DNA of 64,000 nucleotides from Acidobacteriota bacterium (GTDB taxonomy: Bacteria > Acidobacteriota > Terriglobia > Bryobacterales > Bryobacteraceae). The stretch covers positions 124,001-188,000 of the forward strand of contig JAKOTR010000035.1 in assembly GCA_029776225.1 (NCBI GenBank), given 5' to 3'. The notes beneath the pieces are model-generated. The model was not told the DNA's origin, made no database searches, and saw only the letters and a program-made list of their open reading frames with translations. Below are positions 44,901 through 53,938 of the stretch, piece after piece. Numbering within the stretch: the first letter of the stretch is position 1; every line of letters starts with the position of its first letter. The translations under genes and the position numbers were made by a program.

Positions 44901-45043
44901 GGTTACTCGTCTCCCAGCTTCTGACCCTATACCTTACCCCCGTCTACTTTATCTACCTCGATAGGTTTAGTACCCTCTTCCGGCGCCGCAAAGCTCCCCG
45001 TGCCCATCCCACACCAACGCCGGCGCCGGAATCGGTGACCTGA
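41936..45043 (+). CDS. RND multidrug efflux permease (MdtB/AcrB-like)
   Basis: 1035 residues, normal for hydrophobe/amphiphile RND pumps with 12 membrane helices and two large periplasmic loops. N-terminus IAGFFIRRPVTTTLLMAAL. The proton-relay Asp pair is in GFVVDDAIVMLENIVRH (helix 4). The conserved FHEFGVTIAVAILVSG, GFIPAQDTNQIFG and IMLIGIVKKNAIMMIDFAL are present. It should export drugs or toxic metabolites using the proton gradient. A 266-base non-coding stretch follows before dnaB. Confidence 0.95.
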   Translation: MNIAGFFIRRPVTTTLLMAALLVFGAMAYFRLPVSDLPNVDFPTINVSASLPGASPETMASSVATPLEKEFSTIAGLDSMSSSSTLGSTSITLQFSLDRSIDAAAQDVQSAISRASNQLPPDMPAPPTYRKVNPADSPILYMALTSPTLPLSTVDEYGETTMAQRISTVSGVAQVMVFGAQKYAVRVQLDPNALASRGIGIDEVRQAIQNANVNLPTGTLYGEHKAFTLEPTGQLENAEAYRPVIVAYRNGFPVRLGELGRVIDSVQNDKVASWFNGTRGIILAVQRQPGTNTVEVVDRIRNLLPTLRAQIPASVSLDIVYDRSESIRESVNDVKFTLMLTIALVVLVIFLFLRNVSATIIPSLALPLSIVGTFAVMYQLGFSLDNLSLMALTLSVGFVVDDAIVMLENIVRHLEMGKPPLEAAFAGAREIGFTIVSMTISLAAVFIPVLFMGGIVGRLFHEFGVTIAVAILVSGFVSLSLTPMLCSRFLRPPSNTHGIFYRALERVFDGMLRIYDWTLRRVLRARLAVMLLSIVLLLVTGYLFVIIPKGFIPAQDTNQIFGVTEGPQDVSYDAMVAYQQAVDAVIARDPNVVSLVSTINRGTLNTGFVFARLKPRSERTLSAEEIIEQLRPQLAAVPGIRVYLQVPPLIQIGGQLTKSLYQYTLQSSDMEELHQWAPRIASELRKLPGFQDVTTDLQIQSPQVVVAIDRDKASSLGVTAAQIENALADAYGSRQVSTIYTPTNEYWVIMELEPRYQRDPNALSLLYVRSASGRLVPLNAVARLTPGVGPLTVNHFGQTPAVTVSFNLQPGVSLGGAVTALEDVVQRINLPATITTSFQGTAQAFQSSLGGMGLLLLMAVAVIYMVLGILYESFVHPITILSGLPSAGLGALLTLMVFGDELNVYSLVGIIMLIGIVKKNAIMMIDFALDAQRGEGKSAAAAIYEACLIRFRPIMMTTMAALMGTLPIALAFGAGGEARRPLGLAVVGGLLVSQLLTLYLTPVYFIYLDRFSTLFRRRKAPRAHPTPTPAPESVT

Positions 45044-45264
45044 AAAAGAGCCCCTTTTCAAAATTTCTGTTCTGAGGTAGAACAATTTAGTAGCGATCTG
45101 TTTGCGCCCTGCTGTGGAAATCGCGGCAGGCAAGGGCTGGGAGCGCTTTTTCGTGCTTAACTTGCAGACGTCCGTACTCGAAGACCCGCGCACGCGTTTT
45201 CCACGGCTTCTTGCACAGGCTAAGCCGCACAAATCACAGCCTTGTGCGGATGGAATGGCCGGAC

Positions 45265-45293
45265 TTGTAACGCGGGATCGGACCGCGTCTAAT
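45265..45293 (+). promoter_or_regulatory. candidate dnaB promoter
   Basis: TTGTAA (45265-45270) and TCTAAT (45288-45293) are spaced by 17 bases. The predicted start near 45300 leaves about ten bases before the ATG at 45310. Just upstream, CCGCACAA (45225-45232) can pair with TTGTGCGG (45242-45249). The rest of 45044-45264 shows nothing recognisable. Confidence 0.4.
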
Positions 45294-45309
45294 AGAATAT
45301 CGTTCGACA

Positions 45310-46695
45310 ATGGCAAGCGCTGACCTCGCTCTCGATAAGGGACTCCCTGCGAACCTGGAAGCCGAGCGGCTTGTGCTCGGCTCCATCATGATCGACGATT
45401 CCCTCTTCGTCCAGGTGGCCGGCGTTTTGCAAGCGGACGACTTCGCGCTGGAAAAACACAAGCGCATCTTCAGCCGCATGGCCGAGCTGCACGAGCGCAA
45501 CGAGAAGATCGACCGCATCACCGTCGCCAACGAGCTGCTGAAGCACAACCAGCTGGAATCCTGCGACGGCCTCAGCTACCTCGTTTCGCTCGACGATGGC
45601 CTTCCGCGCACACCGAACATCGACGGCTACGTCCGCATCATCCGCGACAAGGCGCTGCTGCGCCGCATCATCTTCGCTTCCCAGAAGCTGATCGACCGGG
45701 CCCTCAGCGGCGAGGAGGAGCCCGATGAGATCCTCGCCTCGGCCGAGGAAACGCTTCTGAAGCTGAACGATTCCCGCGGCAGCGGCGGTTTGGAGTCTCC
45801 CAGCGAGATCATCCAGGGCTACGAGGGCGGCATCAACGCCTTTCTCGACCCGAGCAAGCGAATCAAGGGGCTCAGCACAGGCTTCATCAAGTTCGATGAG
45901 ATGACCGGCGGCCTCCATCCCGGCGAGCTGATCATCCTGGCGGCCCGCCCGGCCATGGGGAAGACCGCGCTGGCGCTGAACATCGCGCAGCACGTCGCCT
46001 GCGGGCAGAACCCCCAAACGGTGGCGATTTTCTCGCTGGAAATGTCCAAGGAATCGCTGCTCACCCGCATGCTCTGCGCTGCGGCGCGCGTAGACAGCCA
46101 GAAATTCCGCGCCGGCTACCTCAACCAGAACGAGCGCAACCGGCTTCAGACCGCGGCCGCGCAGCTTGCTGCCGCGCCGCTGTTTATCGATGACACGCCG
46201 AGCGTGAACCTGATGGACATCCACGCCAAGCTGAGGCGCCTCAAAGCGGAGCACGGCCTTGGGCTCGTCGTTATCGATTACCTTCAGTTGATGAGCGGAC
46301 GCGGCCGGTTTGAGAACCGCGTCCAGGAAATCAGCTCTCTCTCCCGCGGCATGAAGCTGCTCTCCAAGGAACTCGAAGTGCCGATGCTTGTGCTCTCGCA
46401 GTTGAGCCGCGCCCCCGAAGTGCGGCAGGGAGACCACCGGCCTCAGTTGAGCGACCTTCGCGAATCGGGCTCCATCGAGCAGGACGCCGACGTCGTCGCC
46501 TTCATCTTCCGCGAGGAAGTCTACAAGCCCGAGCGCGAGGATTTGCGCGGCACCGCCGAGTTGATTCTCGCCAAGCAGCGCAACGGCCCGACCGGCAAAA
46601 TCAACCTCGTCTTCCTCCGCCAGTGGACGAAATTCGAGAACCGCGCCTCGGATCTGGGCGAGGACGAAGCGCCTCCCCCGCCCGAAGACGAGTAG
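45310..46695 (+). CDS. dnaB: replicative DNA helicase
   Basis: 461 residues, full-length DnaB. The N-terminal helical domain (NLEAERLVLGSIMIDDSLF) binds primase. The RecA-like motor shows Walker A ARPAMGKTALALN, the following FSLEMSKESLLTRM, Walker B LVVIDYLQLMSG, and the DnaB motif LSDLRESGSIEQDADVV. The hexamer unwinds DNA at the fork. No intein or split is seen. The C-terminus is acidic and proline-rich (EAPPPPEDE). Confidence 0.97.
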   Translation: MASADLALDKGLPANLEAERLVLGSIMIDDSLFVQVAGVLQADDFALEKHKRIFSRMAELHERNEKIDRITVANELLKHNQLESCDGLSYLVSLDDGLPRTPNIDGYVRIIRDKALLRRIIFASQKLIDRALSGEEEPDEILASAEETLLKLNDSRGSGGLESPSEIIQGYEGGINAFLDPSKRIKGLSTGFIKFDEMTGGLHPGELIILAARPAMGKTALALNIAQHVACGQNPQTVAIFSLEMSKESLLTRMLCAAARVDSQKFRAGYLNQNERNRLQTAAAQLAAAPLFIDDTPSVNLMDIHAKLRRLKAEHGLGLVVIDYLQLMSGRGRFENRVQEISSLSRGMKLLSKELEVPMLVLSQLSRAPEVRQGDHRPQLSDLRESGSIEQDADVVAFIFREEVYKPEREDLRGTAELILAKQRNGPTGKINLVFLRQWTKFENRASDLGEDEAPPPPEDE

Positions 46696-46714
46696 ACTGC
46701 CCCGCACCGTCAGT

Positions 46715-47281
46715 TTAAGGATTCTCGGTAATTTCGCGAATCACGCGGCAGGGATTGCCCGCCGCGAAGACGTTTTCAGGAATGTCGCGCGTTACTACGC
46801 TGCCTGCTCCGATCACCGCGCGCGAGCCAATCCGCACGCCGGGCAGAATGATGGCGCCGCCGCCTACCCAGACGTCGGATCCGATCTCAACCGGCTTGCC
46901 ATACTCCTGTTCGCGGCGGAGCGCCGCGTTGAAGGGGTGCATCGGAGTGTAGATCTGAACAGCCGGACCGAACAGAGTGTAGTCGCCGATACGGACTGAA
47001 CAGACATCCAGCACAACGCAATTGAAGTTGAAGAAGACCCGCTCGCCAAGGTGTATGTTCGATCCGTAGTCGCAATAAAACGGGGGCTGCATCCAGACGG
47101 TATCCCCTCCGCTGCCGAAAAGCTCTTTGAGAATGCGCCTTCGTTCGTCCTGCGCGGAATCCGGAGTAGCGTTCAGCAGCCGGCAGAGATCCCGCGCTCT
47201 CGTGCGGGCAAAAACCAGTTCCGGATCGAACGGATCGTAGAGCTCGCCCGCGAGCATCTTCTCGCGCTCGGTCATGCGCAC
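46715..47281 (-). CDS. maltose/galactoside O-acetyltransferase-like enzyme
   Basis: 188 residues, left-handed beta-helix acetyltransferase of the LacA/Maa/NodL group. The N-terminal Maa domain reads MTEREKMLAGELYDPFDPEL. The helix contains YCDYGSNIHLGERVFFNFN, the catalytic His in YTPMHPFNAALR and VWVGGGAIILPGVRIGSRAV with hexapeptide repeats. It would transfer acetyl from acetyl-CoA to a sugar. It converges on dnaB with 19 bases between the stops and diverges from the HtrA gene. Confidence 0.9.
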   Translation of the reverse strand: MRMTEREKMLAGELYDPFDPELVFARTRARDLCRLLNATPDSAQDERRRILKELFGSGGDTVWMQPPFYCDYGSNIHLGERVFFNFNCVVLDVCSVRIGDYTLFGPAVQIYTPMHPFNAALRREQEYGKPVEIGSDVWVGGGAIILPGVRIGSRAVIGAGSVVTRDIPENVFAAGNPCRVIREITENP

Positions 47282-47381
47282 TCGATTTCATTGTCCCGCA
47301 AGCGCACCAGTCTGGCCCGCCTTCTACTGCGGCGCGCATACCTCATCCGGGCTATATGCTGTGAATAGGGGGAGGGGAGCT

Positions 47382-48851
47382 ATGTCTCATATCATCCGGA
47401 TGCGCCGCGGTATCGCTGTCTTAGTACTCATCCTTGCGCTGGCAATTGGAGGACTCATCGGCGGTTTGGCCGCTGCGAGGATAGTGTCGGATGAGACAGT
47501 GCCCATCTTTGTGGCTTCCGCTCAGGACCGCGGCGTGCAGCGGGTCTCGTTTGAGAACGGGTTTTCGCCCGTTGTGAGCGCAGTCGCCGATGCCGTGGTC
47601 AACGTCTCGTCGTCGCGGGTTGTGCGTTCCGAAAGCCCGTTCGAGCCGTTCTTCGACGAACCGCTGCTGCGCCGGTTTTTCGGCGATCGCGGCCGGCTCC
47701 GGCGGGAAACCAGTCTTGGCTCAGGCGTGATCGTCAGTCCCAACGGCTACATACTCACCAACTACCATGTGGTCGAGGGTTCCGGCGACGTCAAGGTCGT
47801 TCTCCACAACAAGCGGGAATATCGCGCGAGGATCATCGGGACAGATGAAATGACCGACGTCGCCGTTCTCAAGGTGGATGCCACCGGACTGCCCGTTGCC
47901 CGCCTGGGCGATTCCAACGCTCTCGCCGTCGGCGATTTTTGCCTTGCCCTCGGCAGCCCATTCGGCCTCGGTCAGTCCGTCACCGCAGGCATTATCAGCG
48001 CTACCGGCCGCAGCGATATCGGCATCGATACACCGGGCGCCTACGAAAGTTTCATTCAGACCGACGCCGCTATCAACCCCGGCAACTCCGGCGGCCCGCT
48101 GGTCAACGTCCGCGGCGAACTGATCGGCATCAACAGCGCCATCCTCTCCAGAAGCGGCGGCAACGTCGGCATTGGCTTCGCCGTTCCTATCAATCTCGCC
48201 CGCGCCGCGATGGATCAGATCATCCAGCACGGAAAGGTGACTCGCGCCTACATGGGCGTTCTGCCGCAGGAGGTAACGCCCGCCATCGCCGAGGCGTTTG
48301 GCCTCCAGCAAGCCGGCGGCGTTCTGGTGGGCAATGTCGAACCCAACAGCCCGGCCGCCAGGGCCGGCATCCAGCGCGGCGACATCCTGCTTTCCATGAA
48401 CTCGAAACCGATCACGGATTTCGGCCAGTTCCGGATCGACGTAGGTTCGATGAAGCCCGGCAGCACCGTCCGGTTCATCGTTTTCCGCAACGGCACGCAG
48501 CAGCAAATCGACGTCACGCTGGGCGAGATGCCCTCGCAACCACGGCCCCAGCCGCGGCCTCAACCGCAGCAAAGGGACCCGCTTGAAGGGCTCTCGCTGC
48601 GCAACCTCTCTCCCGAACTTGCTGCGCAGCTCGGGTTGCCGGCCGATACCCGGGGAGTCGCCGTCACCGACGTTGCCGAAGGGAGCGCCGCCGAGGACGC
48701 GGGGCTTCAATCGGGCGACATCATCGTCGAGGTCAATCGCAAGCCGGTTTCAAGTGCCGCTGAGGTCGGCCGCGCCGTCCGCGCCTCGGGTGGAAAACCG
48801 GTCCTGTTGCTGATCGATCGTGGCGGCGTCACCATGTACCTTACCCTTTGA
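47382..48851 (+). CDS. htrA: HtrA/DegP-family periplasmic serine protease
   Basis: 489 residues from the ATG at 47382, which has GGAGGGGA just upstream. A signal anchor (GIAVLVLILALAIGGLIGGL) leads to a trypsin-like domain with His129 (LTNYHVVEG), Asp159 (EMTDVAVLK) and Ser236 (INPGNSGGPLVN). Two PDZ domains follow (YMGVLPQEVTPAIAEAFGL; GVAVTDVAEGSAAEDAGL) joined by a proline/glutamine-rich linker. It should degrade or refold damaged envelope proteins. Confidence 0.93.
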   Translation: MSHIIRMRRGIAVLVLILALAIGGLIGGLAAARIVSDETVPIFVASAQDRGVQRVSFENGFSPVVSAVADAVVNVSSSRVVRSESPFEPFFDEPLLRRFFGDRGRLRRETSLGSGVIVSPNGYILTNYHVVEGSGDVKVVLHNKREYRARIIGTDEMTDVAVLKVDATGLPVARLGDSNALAVGDFCLALGSPFGLGQSVTAGIISATGRSDIGIDTPGAYESFIQTDAAINPGNSGGPLVNVRGELIGINSAILSRSGGNVGIGFAVPINLARAAMDQIIQHGKVTRAYMGVLPQEVTPAIAEAFGLQQAGGVLVGNVEPNSPAARAGIQRGDILLSMNSKPITDFGQFRIDVGSMKPGSTVRFIVFRNGTQQQIDVTLGEMPSQPRPQPRPQPQQRDPLEGLSLRNLSPELAAQLGLPADTRGVAVTDVAEGSAAEDAGLQSGDIIVEVNRKPVSSAAEVGRAVRASGGKPVLLLIDRGGVTMYLTL

Positions 48852-49064
48852 GCAGCCAAATGGCGGGGAAAATCTCCGTTGTCTCCGGCCGTTTACATGG
48901 AGCTATGCTAAGATAAAGCATCCGCTCGAAGCAGCCGTGAAGACAATGATTTGAATGTACTTACGCGGGGGCGGGCGGCTGCCAAAAAAGACTGCGAAAC
49001 CGGAATTGGACAACGCGGAACTCCAAACAGCTAGCAGAGGAACCCTCGAGACTGCCGCAAGGTG

Positions 49065-50816
49065 ATGCCAAAGAACGCCAAGGCCGTGCGCTTTCGACAG
49101 CGCGAAGAACTGCTGGACTTCCTGCTCGAGATCTCCGCGGCTACCTCGGAGACGCTCACCGACCTGGAAGGATTGTTGGCCAACGTGGCGGAGATCATCC
49201 GCAAGGTCATTCCCTACGAGCTGTTTGCCATCTTGCTGTACAGCGAGAAGCGCAAGGAGCTGCGCATCCGCTACGCCATCGGGCACCGCGACGAGGTCGT
49301 GAAGAATCTTGTCATTCCCCTTGGCCAGGGGCTTACCGGCGTAGCGGCGGCCACACGCCAGCCTGTGCTTTCAGGCAACGTCAAGCAGGACCCGCGCTAC
49401 CTGAACGCCGTGGATGCCGTGCGCTCGGAACTCGCCGTTCCCATGGTCACGCGCAAGCGGCTGGTAGGCGTCATAGACGTGCAGTCCACGCGCCCTGATG
49501 CCTACTCCGAGTACGACCGCGCCTTGCTGCGCCTGATCGCCGCCCGCGTCGGCAGCACCATCGACAATGCCCGCCTGTTCCGCCGGGTCGAGCGCCAGAA
49601 CCGCACGCTTCAGATCCTCTCCCATCTATCACAGGAGTTCTCCTCCATTCTCGACCTCAACGAACTGTTCAGGCACATCGCCGACGCCATCAAGGTGCTG
49701 ATCAAGTACGACGCGCTGAGCATTTTGCTGGTGGACCAGGAGCGGCAGTGCCTGCGGCACAGCTTCAGCGTGCGCTATGACGAACGCGTCGAGCTCGACA
49801 ACATTCCCCTCGGCGCCGGTATTACCGGTACGGCTGCCGCCACGCGGGAAGTGATCCGCACGGATAACGCCCTTGCCGACTCGCGTTACATCCCGTCGCA
49901 TCCCGATGTGCGCTCCGAGGTCGCCGTTCCCCTCATCGTTCACGACAAGGTCGTAGGCGTGCTCGATCTCGAAAGCGACCGCTTCGCCGGATTTACGGAC
50001 GAGCATGTGCGGATGTTGTCGCTGCTCGCGCCGCAGATCGCCAGCTCGATCGAAAACGCCCGCCTGTACAACGAAGTGGCGGAGCGGCAGAAGCGCATCG
50101 ATGAGGACTTGCATGCCGCCCGTGAGCTTCAGAAGGCGCTGCTCCCCACCGCGGCGCCCGACGTGGAGGGATTGGAGATCGCCATTGGCTACCGGCCTGT
50201 GCGCGTTATCGGAGGCGACATCTTCCATTTCCACGAGTGCAGCCGGGACACCACCCTGATCGCCTTTGGGGACGTCAGCGGAAAGGGGGTCGCGGCCGCG
50301 CTTTACGGAGCGCTCGCCGGGGGCCTGCTTCGCACGCTGGTGCCCCGCCACCGCGAGCCCGCCGCCCTGCTGCGTTCGCTGAATGGCGCCCTGCTGGAGC
50401 GCCGGGTGGATGCTCGCTACGTGGCCCTGTTGATACTGCTTTGGGAGGCAAAGGAGCGGCGCCTTACCATGGCCAACGCCGGCGCTATTCCGCCCATCGT
50501 TTGCCGCTGCGGTGAAATCATCCGGCCCCGCGTTGAGGGAATTCCTCTGGGCCTTCTGCCCGACCGCGACTATGAAGAAACGGTTCTGGAAGCCAGGCCC
50601 GGCGACATGGTCTTGCTCTATTCCGATGGCATCACGGACCAGCACAACCCGCACGGTGAGGAATACGGCCGTGCGCGCCTGGTAGACCTGCTCCAATCGG
50701 TTTACGGCAAGACCGCCCAGGAAGCCGCCAACGCGATTTTTGCCGGTTTGGATGAATTTACTCAGGATGCCCCGGCATTCGATGATCAGACTCTGCTCGT
50801 TTTGAAAGTGAAATGA
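49065..50816 (+). CDS. GAF-GAF-PP2C (SpoIIE/RsbU-type) protein phosphatase
   Basis: 583 residues from the ATG at 49065; a GTG lies one codon earlier. Two GAF sensor domains (about 15-165 and 190-345) share IPLGQGLTGVAAATRQPV and IPLGAGITGTAAATREVI. A short helix (IDEDLHAARELQKALLP) precedes the PP2C-type phosphatase, with metal Asp in RVIGGDIFHF and FGDVSGKGVAAALYGA, and late VLLYSDGITDQHN and FDDQTLLVL. Such proteins dephosphorylate anti-anti-sigma factors and so switch on stress sigma factors; no partner is seen nearby. Upstream 48852-49061 has no clear gene. Confidence 0.9.
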   Translation: MPKNAKAVRFRQREELLDFLLEISAATSETLTDLEGLLANVAEIIRKVIPYELFAILLYSEKRKELRIRYAIGHRDEVVKNLVIPLGQGLTGVAAATRQPVLSGNVKQDPRYLNAVDAVRSELAVPMVTRKRLVGVIDVQSTRPDAYSEYDRALLRLIAARVGSTIDNARLFRRVERQNRTLQILSHLSQEFSSILDLNELFRHIADAIKVLIKYDALSILLVDQERQCLRHSFSVRYDERVELDNIPLGAGITGTAAATREVIRTDNALADSRYIPSHPDVRSEVAVPLIVHDKVVGVLDLESDRFAGFTDEHVRMLSLLAPQIASSIENARLYNEVAERQKRIDEDLHAARELQKALLPTAAPDVEGLEIAIGYRPVRVIGGDIFHFHECSRDTTLIAFGDVSGKGVAAALYGALAGGLLRTLVPRHREPAALLRSLNGALLERRVDARYVALLILLWEAKERRLTMANAGAIPPIVCRCGEIIRPRVEGIPLGLLPDRDYEETVLEARPGDMVLLYSDGITDQHNPHGEEYGRARLVDLLQSVYGKTAQEAANAIFAGLDEFTQDAPAFDDQTLLVLKVK

Positions 50817-50959
50817 GGGCAGCTTGTACCGCCGGCGGGTTAATTTTTACATTTTGCGCGGTTCAACGCGCCTATTATGCGGGGTTTGCGGCGAACGTCC
50901 GCACAGTACTGAAACATACATGAATCAGCCCCGGCCCATAGTTATTGAAAATTGCTACG

Positions 50960-52207
50960 ATGCGTGACCCGTTCTGTTACGTAGATGACTCGCTGCACTG
51001 CGAAGACGTTCCGCTGGCCGATATCGCGGCCCGTGCCGGTACTCCCAGCTACGTCTATTCGAGCCGCGCGATTCTGGAAACTTACCGCGCTTACGACGAA
51101 GGACTCGCGGGCATTCCCCACAGGATCTGCTACGCTGTCAAGGCCAACTCCAATCTGGCGGTGCTGGCGCTGCTGGCCAAGGCGGGCGCTGGCTTCGACA
51201 TCGTTTCGGGCGGCGAACTCTATCGCGTTCTGAAGGCGGGTGGCGACGCCTCTTCCGTGGTGTTTTCGGGGGTGGGCAAGACCGCGGATGAGGTCGAATA
51301 CGCGCTCCGGGAGGGAATTCACAGTTTCAATTGTGAATCCGAAGCCGAACTGGCGCTTATCGACGCCCTTGCCGCGCGGCTGCGTGTTAAAGCCCGTGCT
51401 TCTTTCCGCGTGAATCCGGACGTCAGCGCCGAAACCCACCCTTACATCTCCACCGGGCTTCGCGAACACAAGTTCGGGATCGATATTGGCGAGGCCGAAT
51501 CGTTATACAAGAACGGCAGCGCCCTGCGCAACGTGGAAATAGAGGGAGTAAGCTGCCATATCGGCTCGCAGTTGCTCGATATCGAACCCATTCTTGAGGC
51601 CGTGGATAAGATGCTTGAGCTGGTGGACCGGCTGCGCGCCGCCGGCATCCCCATTCGCTCCCTGGATCTCGGCGGCGGTCTCGGCATCGCGTACCGTCCG
51701 GATGAACAGGCCCCCGAGATTCGGGAGTTCACGGCCCGGCTCCGGGAAAAGGTCGCTGGCCGCGATCTCTTTTTGATACTCGAGCCGGGGAGGTCCATCG
51801 TTGGCGGGGCCGGAGTACTGCTGACTCGCGTGCTTTATCGCAAGTGCCGTCCCACCAAAGAGTTCGTGGTGGTGGATGCGGCCATGAACGACCTGATCCG
51901 TCCGTCGCTCTATCAGTCCCATCACGAGATTCTGCCCGTGCGCCGGCAAAATCGCGGCGAAATTCTGGCCGATGTCGTTGGCCCGGTGTGCGAGTCCGGC
52001 GATTTCCTCGCCCGCGACCGCAAACTCGCCAACGTGCTGCCCGGCGATGTGCTTGCCGTAGCCACCACCGGCGCCTACGGATTTGTCGCGGCCTCCAACT
52101 ACAATTCCCGCGTCCGCCCGCCCGAAATTCTGGTTGAAAACGGGTCATGGCGGATCGTCCGCGCCCGCGAGACCTGCGACGACCTTATTCGTGGCGAAAC
52201 GGTCTAA
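50960..52207 (+). CDS. lysA: diaminopimelate decarboxylase
   Basis: 415 residues from the ATG at 50960 (a TTG at 50945 is a weaker alternative). It makes lysine from meso-diaminopimelate using PLP. PLP-binding Lys61 is in CYAVKANSNLAVL, the phosphate loop in LDLGGGLGIAY and EPGRSIVGGAGVL, and the dimer-site residues in GPVCESGDFLA. Conserved HKFGID and CHIGSQLL are present. It stands alone with its own upstream region. Confidence 0.95.
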   Translation: MRDPFCYVDDSLHCEDVPLADIAARAGTPSYVYSSRAILETYRAYDEGLAGIPHRICYAVKANSNLAVLALLAKAGAGFDIVSGGELYRVLKAGGDASSVVFSGVGKTADEVEYALREGIHSFNCESEAELALIDALAARLRVKARASFRVNPDVSAETHPYISTGLREHKFGIDIGEAESLYKNGSALRNVEIEGVSCHIGSQLLDIEPILEAVDKMLELVDRLRAAGIPIRSLDLGGGLGIAYRPDEQAPEIREFTARLREKVAGRDLFLILEPGRSIVGGAGVLLTRVLYRKCRPTKEFVVVDAAMNDLIRPSLYQSHHEILPVRRQNRGEILADVVGPVCESGDFLARDRKLANVLPGDVLAVATTGAYGFVAASNYNSRVRPPEILVENGSWRIVRARETCDDLIRGETV

Positions 52208-52225
52208 TTTTTCTTCCGATTTTTC

Positions 52226-52254
52226 TTCACAGTTCGGTATTTTCCTGCTATAAA
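52226..52254 (+). promoter_or_regulatory. sigma-70 promoter upstream of the histidine kinase gene
   Basis: TTCACA (52226-52231) and TATAAA (52249-52254) are exactly 17 bases apart, with TGC before the -10 (extended form) and a T-rich stretch upstream. It gives a start near 52261 and a ~190-base leader before the chosen kinase ATG at 52454. The leader holds no recognised riboswitch. Confidence 0.6.
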
Positions 52255-52453
52255 GACAATGAACTACTGTTAATGCCCCCGAGACGGCCTCCGGCCGGCT
52301 GTAGATGCGCATAAACATCATCCCTCATCCGGCTGAGCGACATCTGATTTGGAAGCGACGGCTGGCGATTTTGCCACGTCTAGCGCGGAGACGGGCCGGA
52401 ATTTCCCGCCGGACCGCACGGGCCCGCGCAGCGGGGCGGAAGCTGTAACACTC

Positions 52454-53938
52454 ATGATCAATCGCAATCAAGAGAACTTGAGCGCCCTGGCGCAGGCGGA
52501 CTACTGTGCGCTGCTACTGAAGTCCCTCGACATCATAGCTGTGGTAGATCGGGAGGGCATTATCCGTTGCGTAAGTCCCGCCGTCGAGAGAATTCTTGGT
52601 TTTTTCCCGGCCGAACTGACCGGCAGCAGCCTTTTCGATCTGCTCCACCCGGGCGATTCGGAAAGGGGCAAGGCCGGCCTCGAGCGAACCCTGCAGGGCG
52701 CCGCGTCCCGGCGCACGGCAGTGTTCCGTGTGCGGCATAGGGATGGCTCGTGGCGCACCCTCGAGGTCATCGGGAGAAGACTCATTGACGATCCGGACTC
52801 CCCGGTTGTCGCCATCGAAACGCGGGACATTACCCGCCGCAATCTCGCCCTGAAAGCGCTCCGGCAGAGCCGGAGATTTGTCCGCCACATCGCCGCTTCC
52901 GTCCCCGATCCGCTGGTCATCTACGACCTCGTCCATGGCCGGTTCGTGTACGCGAACCGCGACGTGCTTGGTTACCGGCCGGAGCAGATTCGGGCCATGA
53001 GCTGCGATCAATTCGCGGAACTGGTGCATCCTGACGACAGGCCCATGCTCGCCGGGCACGTTGCCAGACTAAAACGCGGCAGCGACGGCGAGGTGTTCGA
53101 AACGGAATTCCGGCTTAGAGATATCGAGGGCCGCTGGCACTGGATTTCCAGCTGCGGCACGATTTTGAAGCGAGCTCAGGAAGGCCTGGCGCAGCAGACG
53201 ATCAGCGTCTTCCGGGATGTGACCGCGCGCAAGCAGGCCGAATCGGACCTCGAAGCGCATCAGGCCGAATTGCGCCGCAGCCGCGAAGAGCTCAGGGCGC
53301 TGGCCGCCTGCCTGCTGACCGTCGCCGAGGACGAGCGCAAGGCGCTGTCGCGCGAGTTGCACGACGACCTCAATCAGCGGCTCGCCATTCTCGCCATCGA
53401 CTTGGAGACGATCGCTTCCGACCTCCCGCCCGAACAGCCGCTCAGGCGCGAGCTGGAATCGCTTACAGCGCGGATCGTCGAAATGACCGAAGACGTCCGC
53501 CGCATCGCCTATCGCCTGCGCCCGTCCCTGCTCGACGACCTCGGACTGGTGCCCGCCCTGCGTTCGTATTGTGAACAGTTGAACGGCCGCGACGGCCTGG
53601 CGGTAACTTTCACACACTCCGAGTTGCCGCCAACATTGAAGCCCGAGCAGGCGCTGTGCCTGTATCGCGTCGCCCAGGAAGCCCTGCGCAATGTCGCAAA
53701 ACATGCCCGGACGCGCCGCGCGGCGGTGACGCTCTCGGTCGATGACGGCGCCGTCGTTCTCAATGTGAGAGATTGGGGCGCCGGATTCGATCCCGCAGCC
53801 GCGCACTCCAGGGGCCTGGGCATCGTTGGAATGGCCGAACGGGTCCGGCTTGTTGGCGGCACTTTTGAAGTTAAGTCCCAACCCTGTCATGGCGCCTCCA
53901 TAGAGGTCAGGATCCCCTGCGCGTTGGAGGAGCAATGA
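52454..53938 (+). CDS. PAS-PAS sensor histidine kinase, NarL/DegS class
   Basis: 494 residues from the ATG at 52454; a TTG at 52349 would add 35 residues with no domain. Two PAS domains (about 20-135, with IIRCVSPAVERILGF and the PAC tail IETRDITRRN; about 150-270, FVYANRDVLGYRPEQIRAM and VFRDVTARKQAE). Then the HisKA_3 dimer helix with the phospho-His in ALSRELHDDLNQRLAI and the HATPase (ALRNVAKHA N box, VRDWGAGFD G1, GLGIVGMAERV). No membrane segment, so it senses a cytoplasmic signal. It overlaps the response regulator gene by four bases. Confidence 0.92.
   Translation: MINRNQENLSALAQADYCALLLKSLDIIAVVDREGIIRCVSPAVERILGFFPAELTGSSLFDLLHPGDSERGKAGLERTLQGAASRRTAVFRVRHRDGSWRTLEVIGRRLIDDPDSPVVAIETRDITRRNLALKALRQSRRFVRHIAASVPDPLVIYDLVHGRFVYANRDVLGYRPEQIRAMSCDQFAELVHPDDRPMLAGHVARLKRGSDGEVFETEFRLRDIEGRWHWISSCGTILKRAQEGLAQQTISVFRDVTARKQAESDLEAHQAELRRSREELRALAACLLTVAEDERKALSRELHDDLNQRLAILAIDLETIASDLPPEQPLRRELESLTARIVEMTEDVRRIAYRLRPSLLDDLGLVPALRSYCEQLNGRDGLAVTFTHSELPPTLKPEQALCLYRVAQEALRNVAKHARTRRAAVTLSVDDGAVVLNVRDWGAGFDPAAAHSRGLGIVGMAERVRLVGGTFEVKSQPCHGASIEVRIPCALEEQ

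Noticed and set aside
45225-45249. 8-bp hairpin (CCGCACAA / TTGTGCGG) upstream of dnaB as a riboswitch or operator
   Set aside because: It lies before the predicted transcription start and has no further conserved structure; symmetric operator function cannot be supported from one sequence.
48879-48914. Possible promoter before the GAF-PP2C gene
   Set aside because: TTGTCT and TATGCT are spaced 19 bases and other pairings are equally weak; not enough to call.
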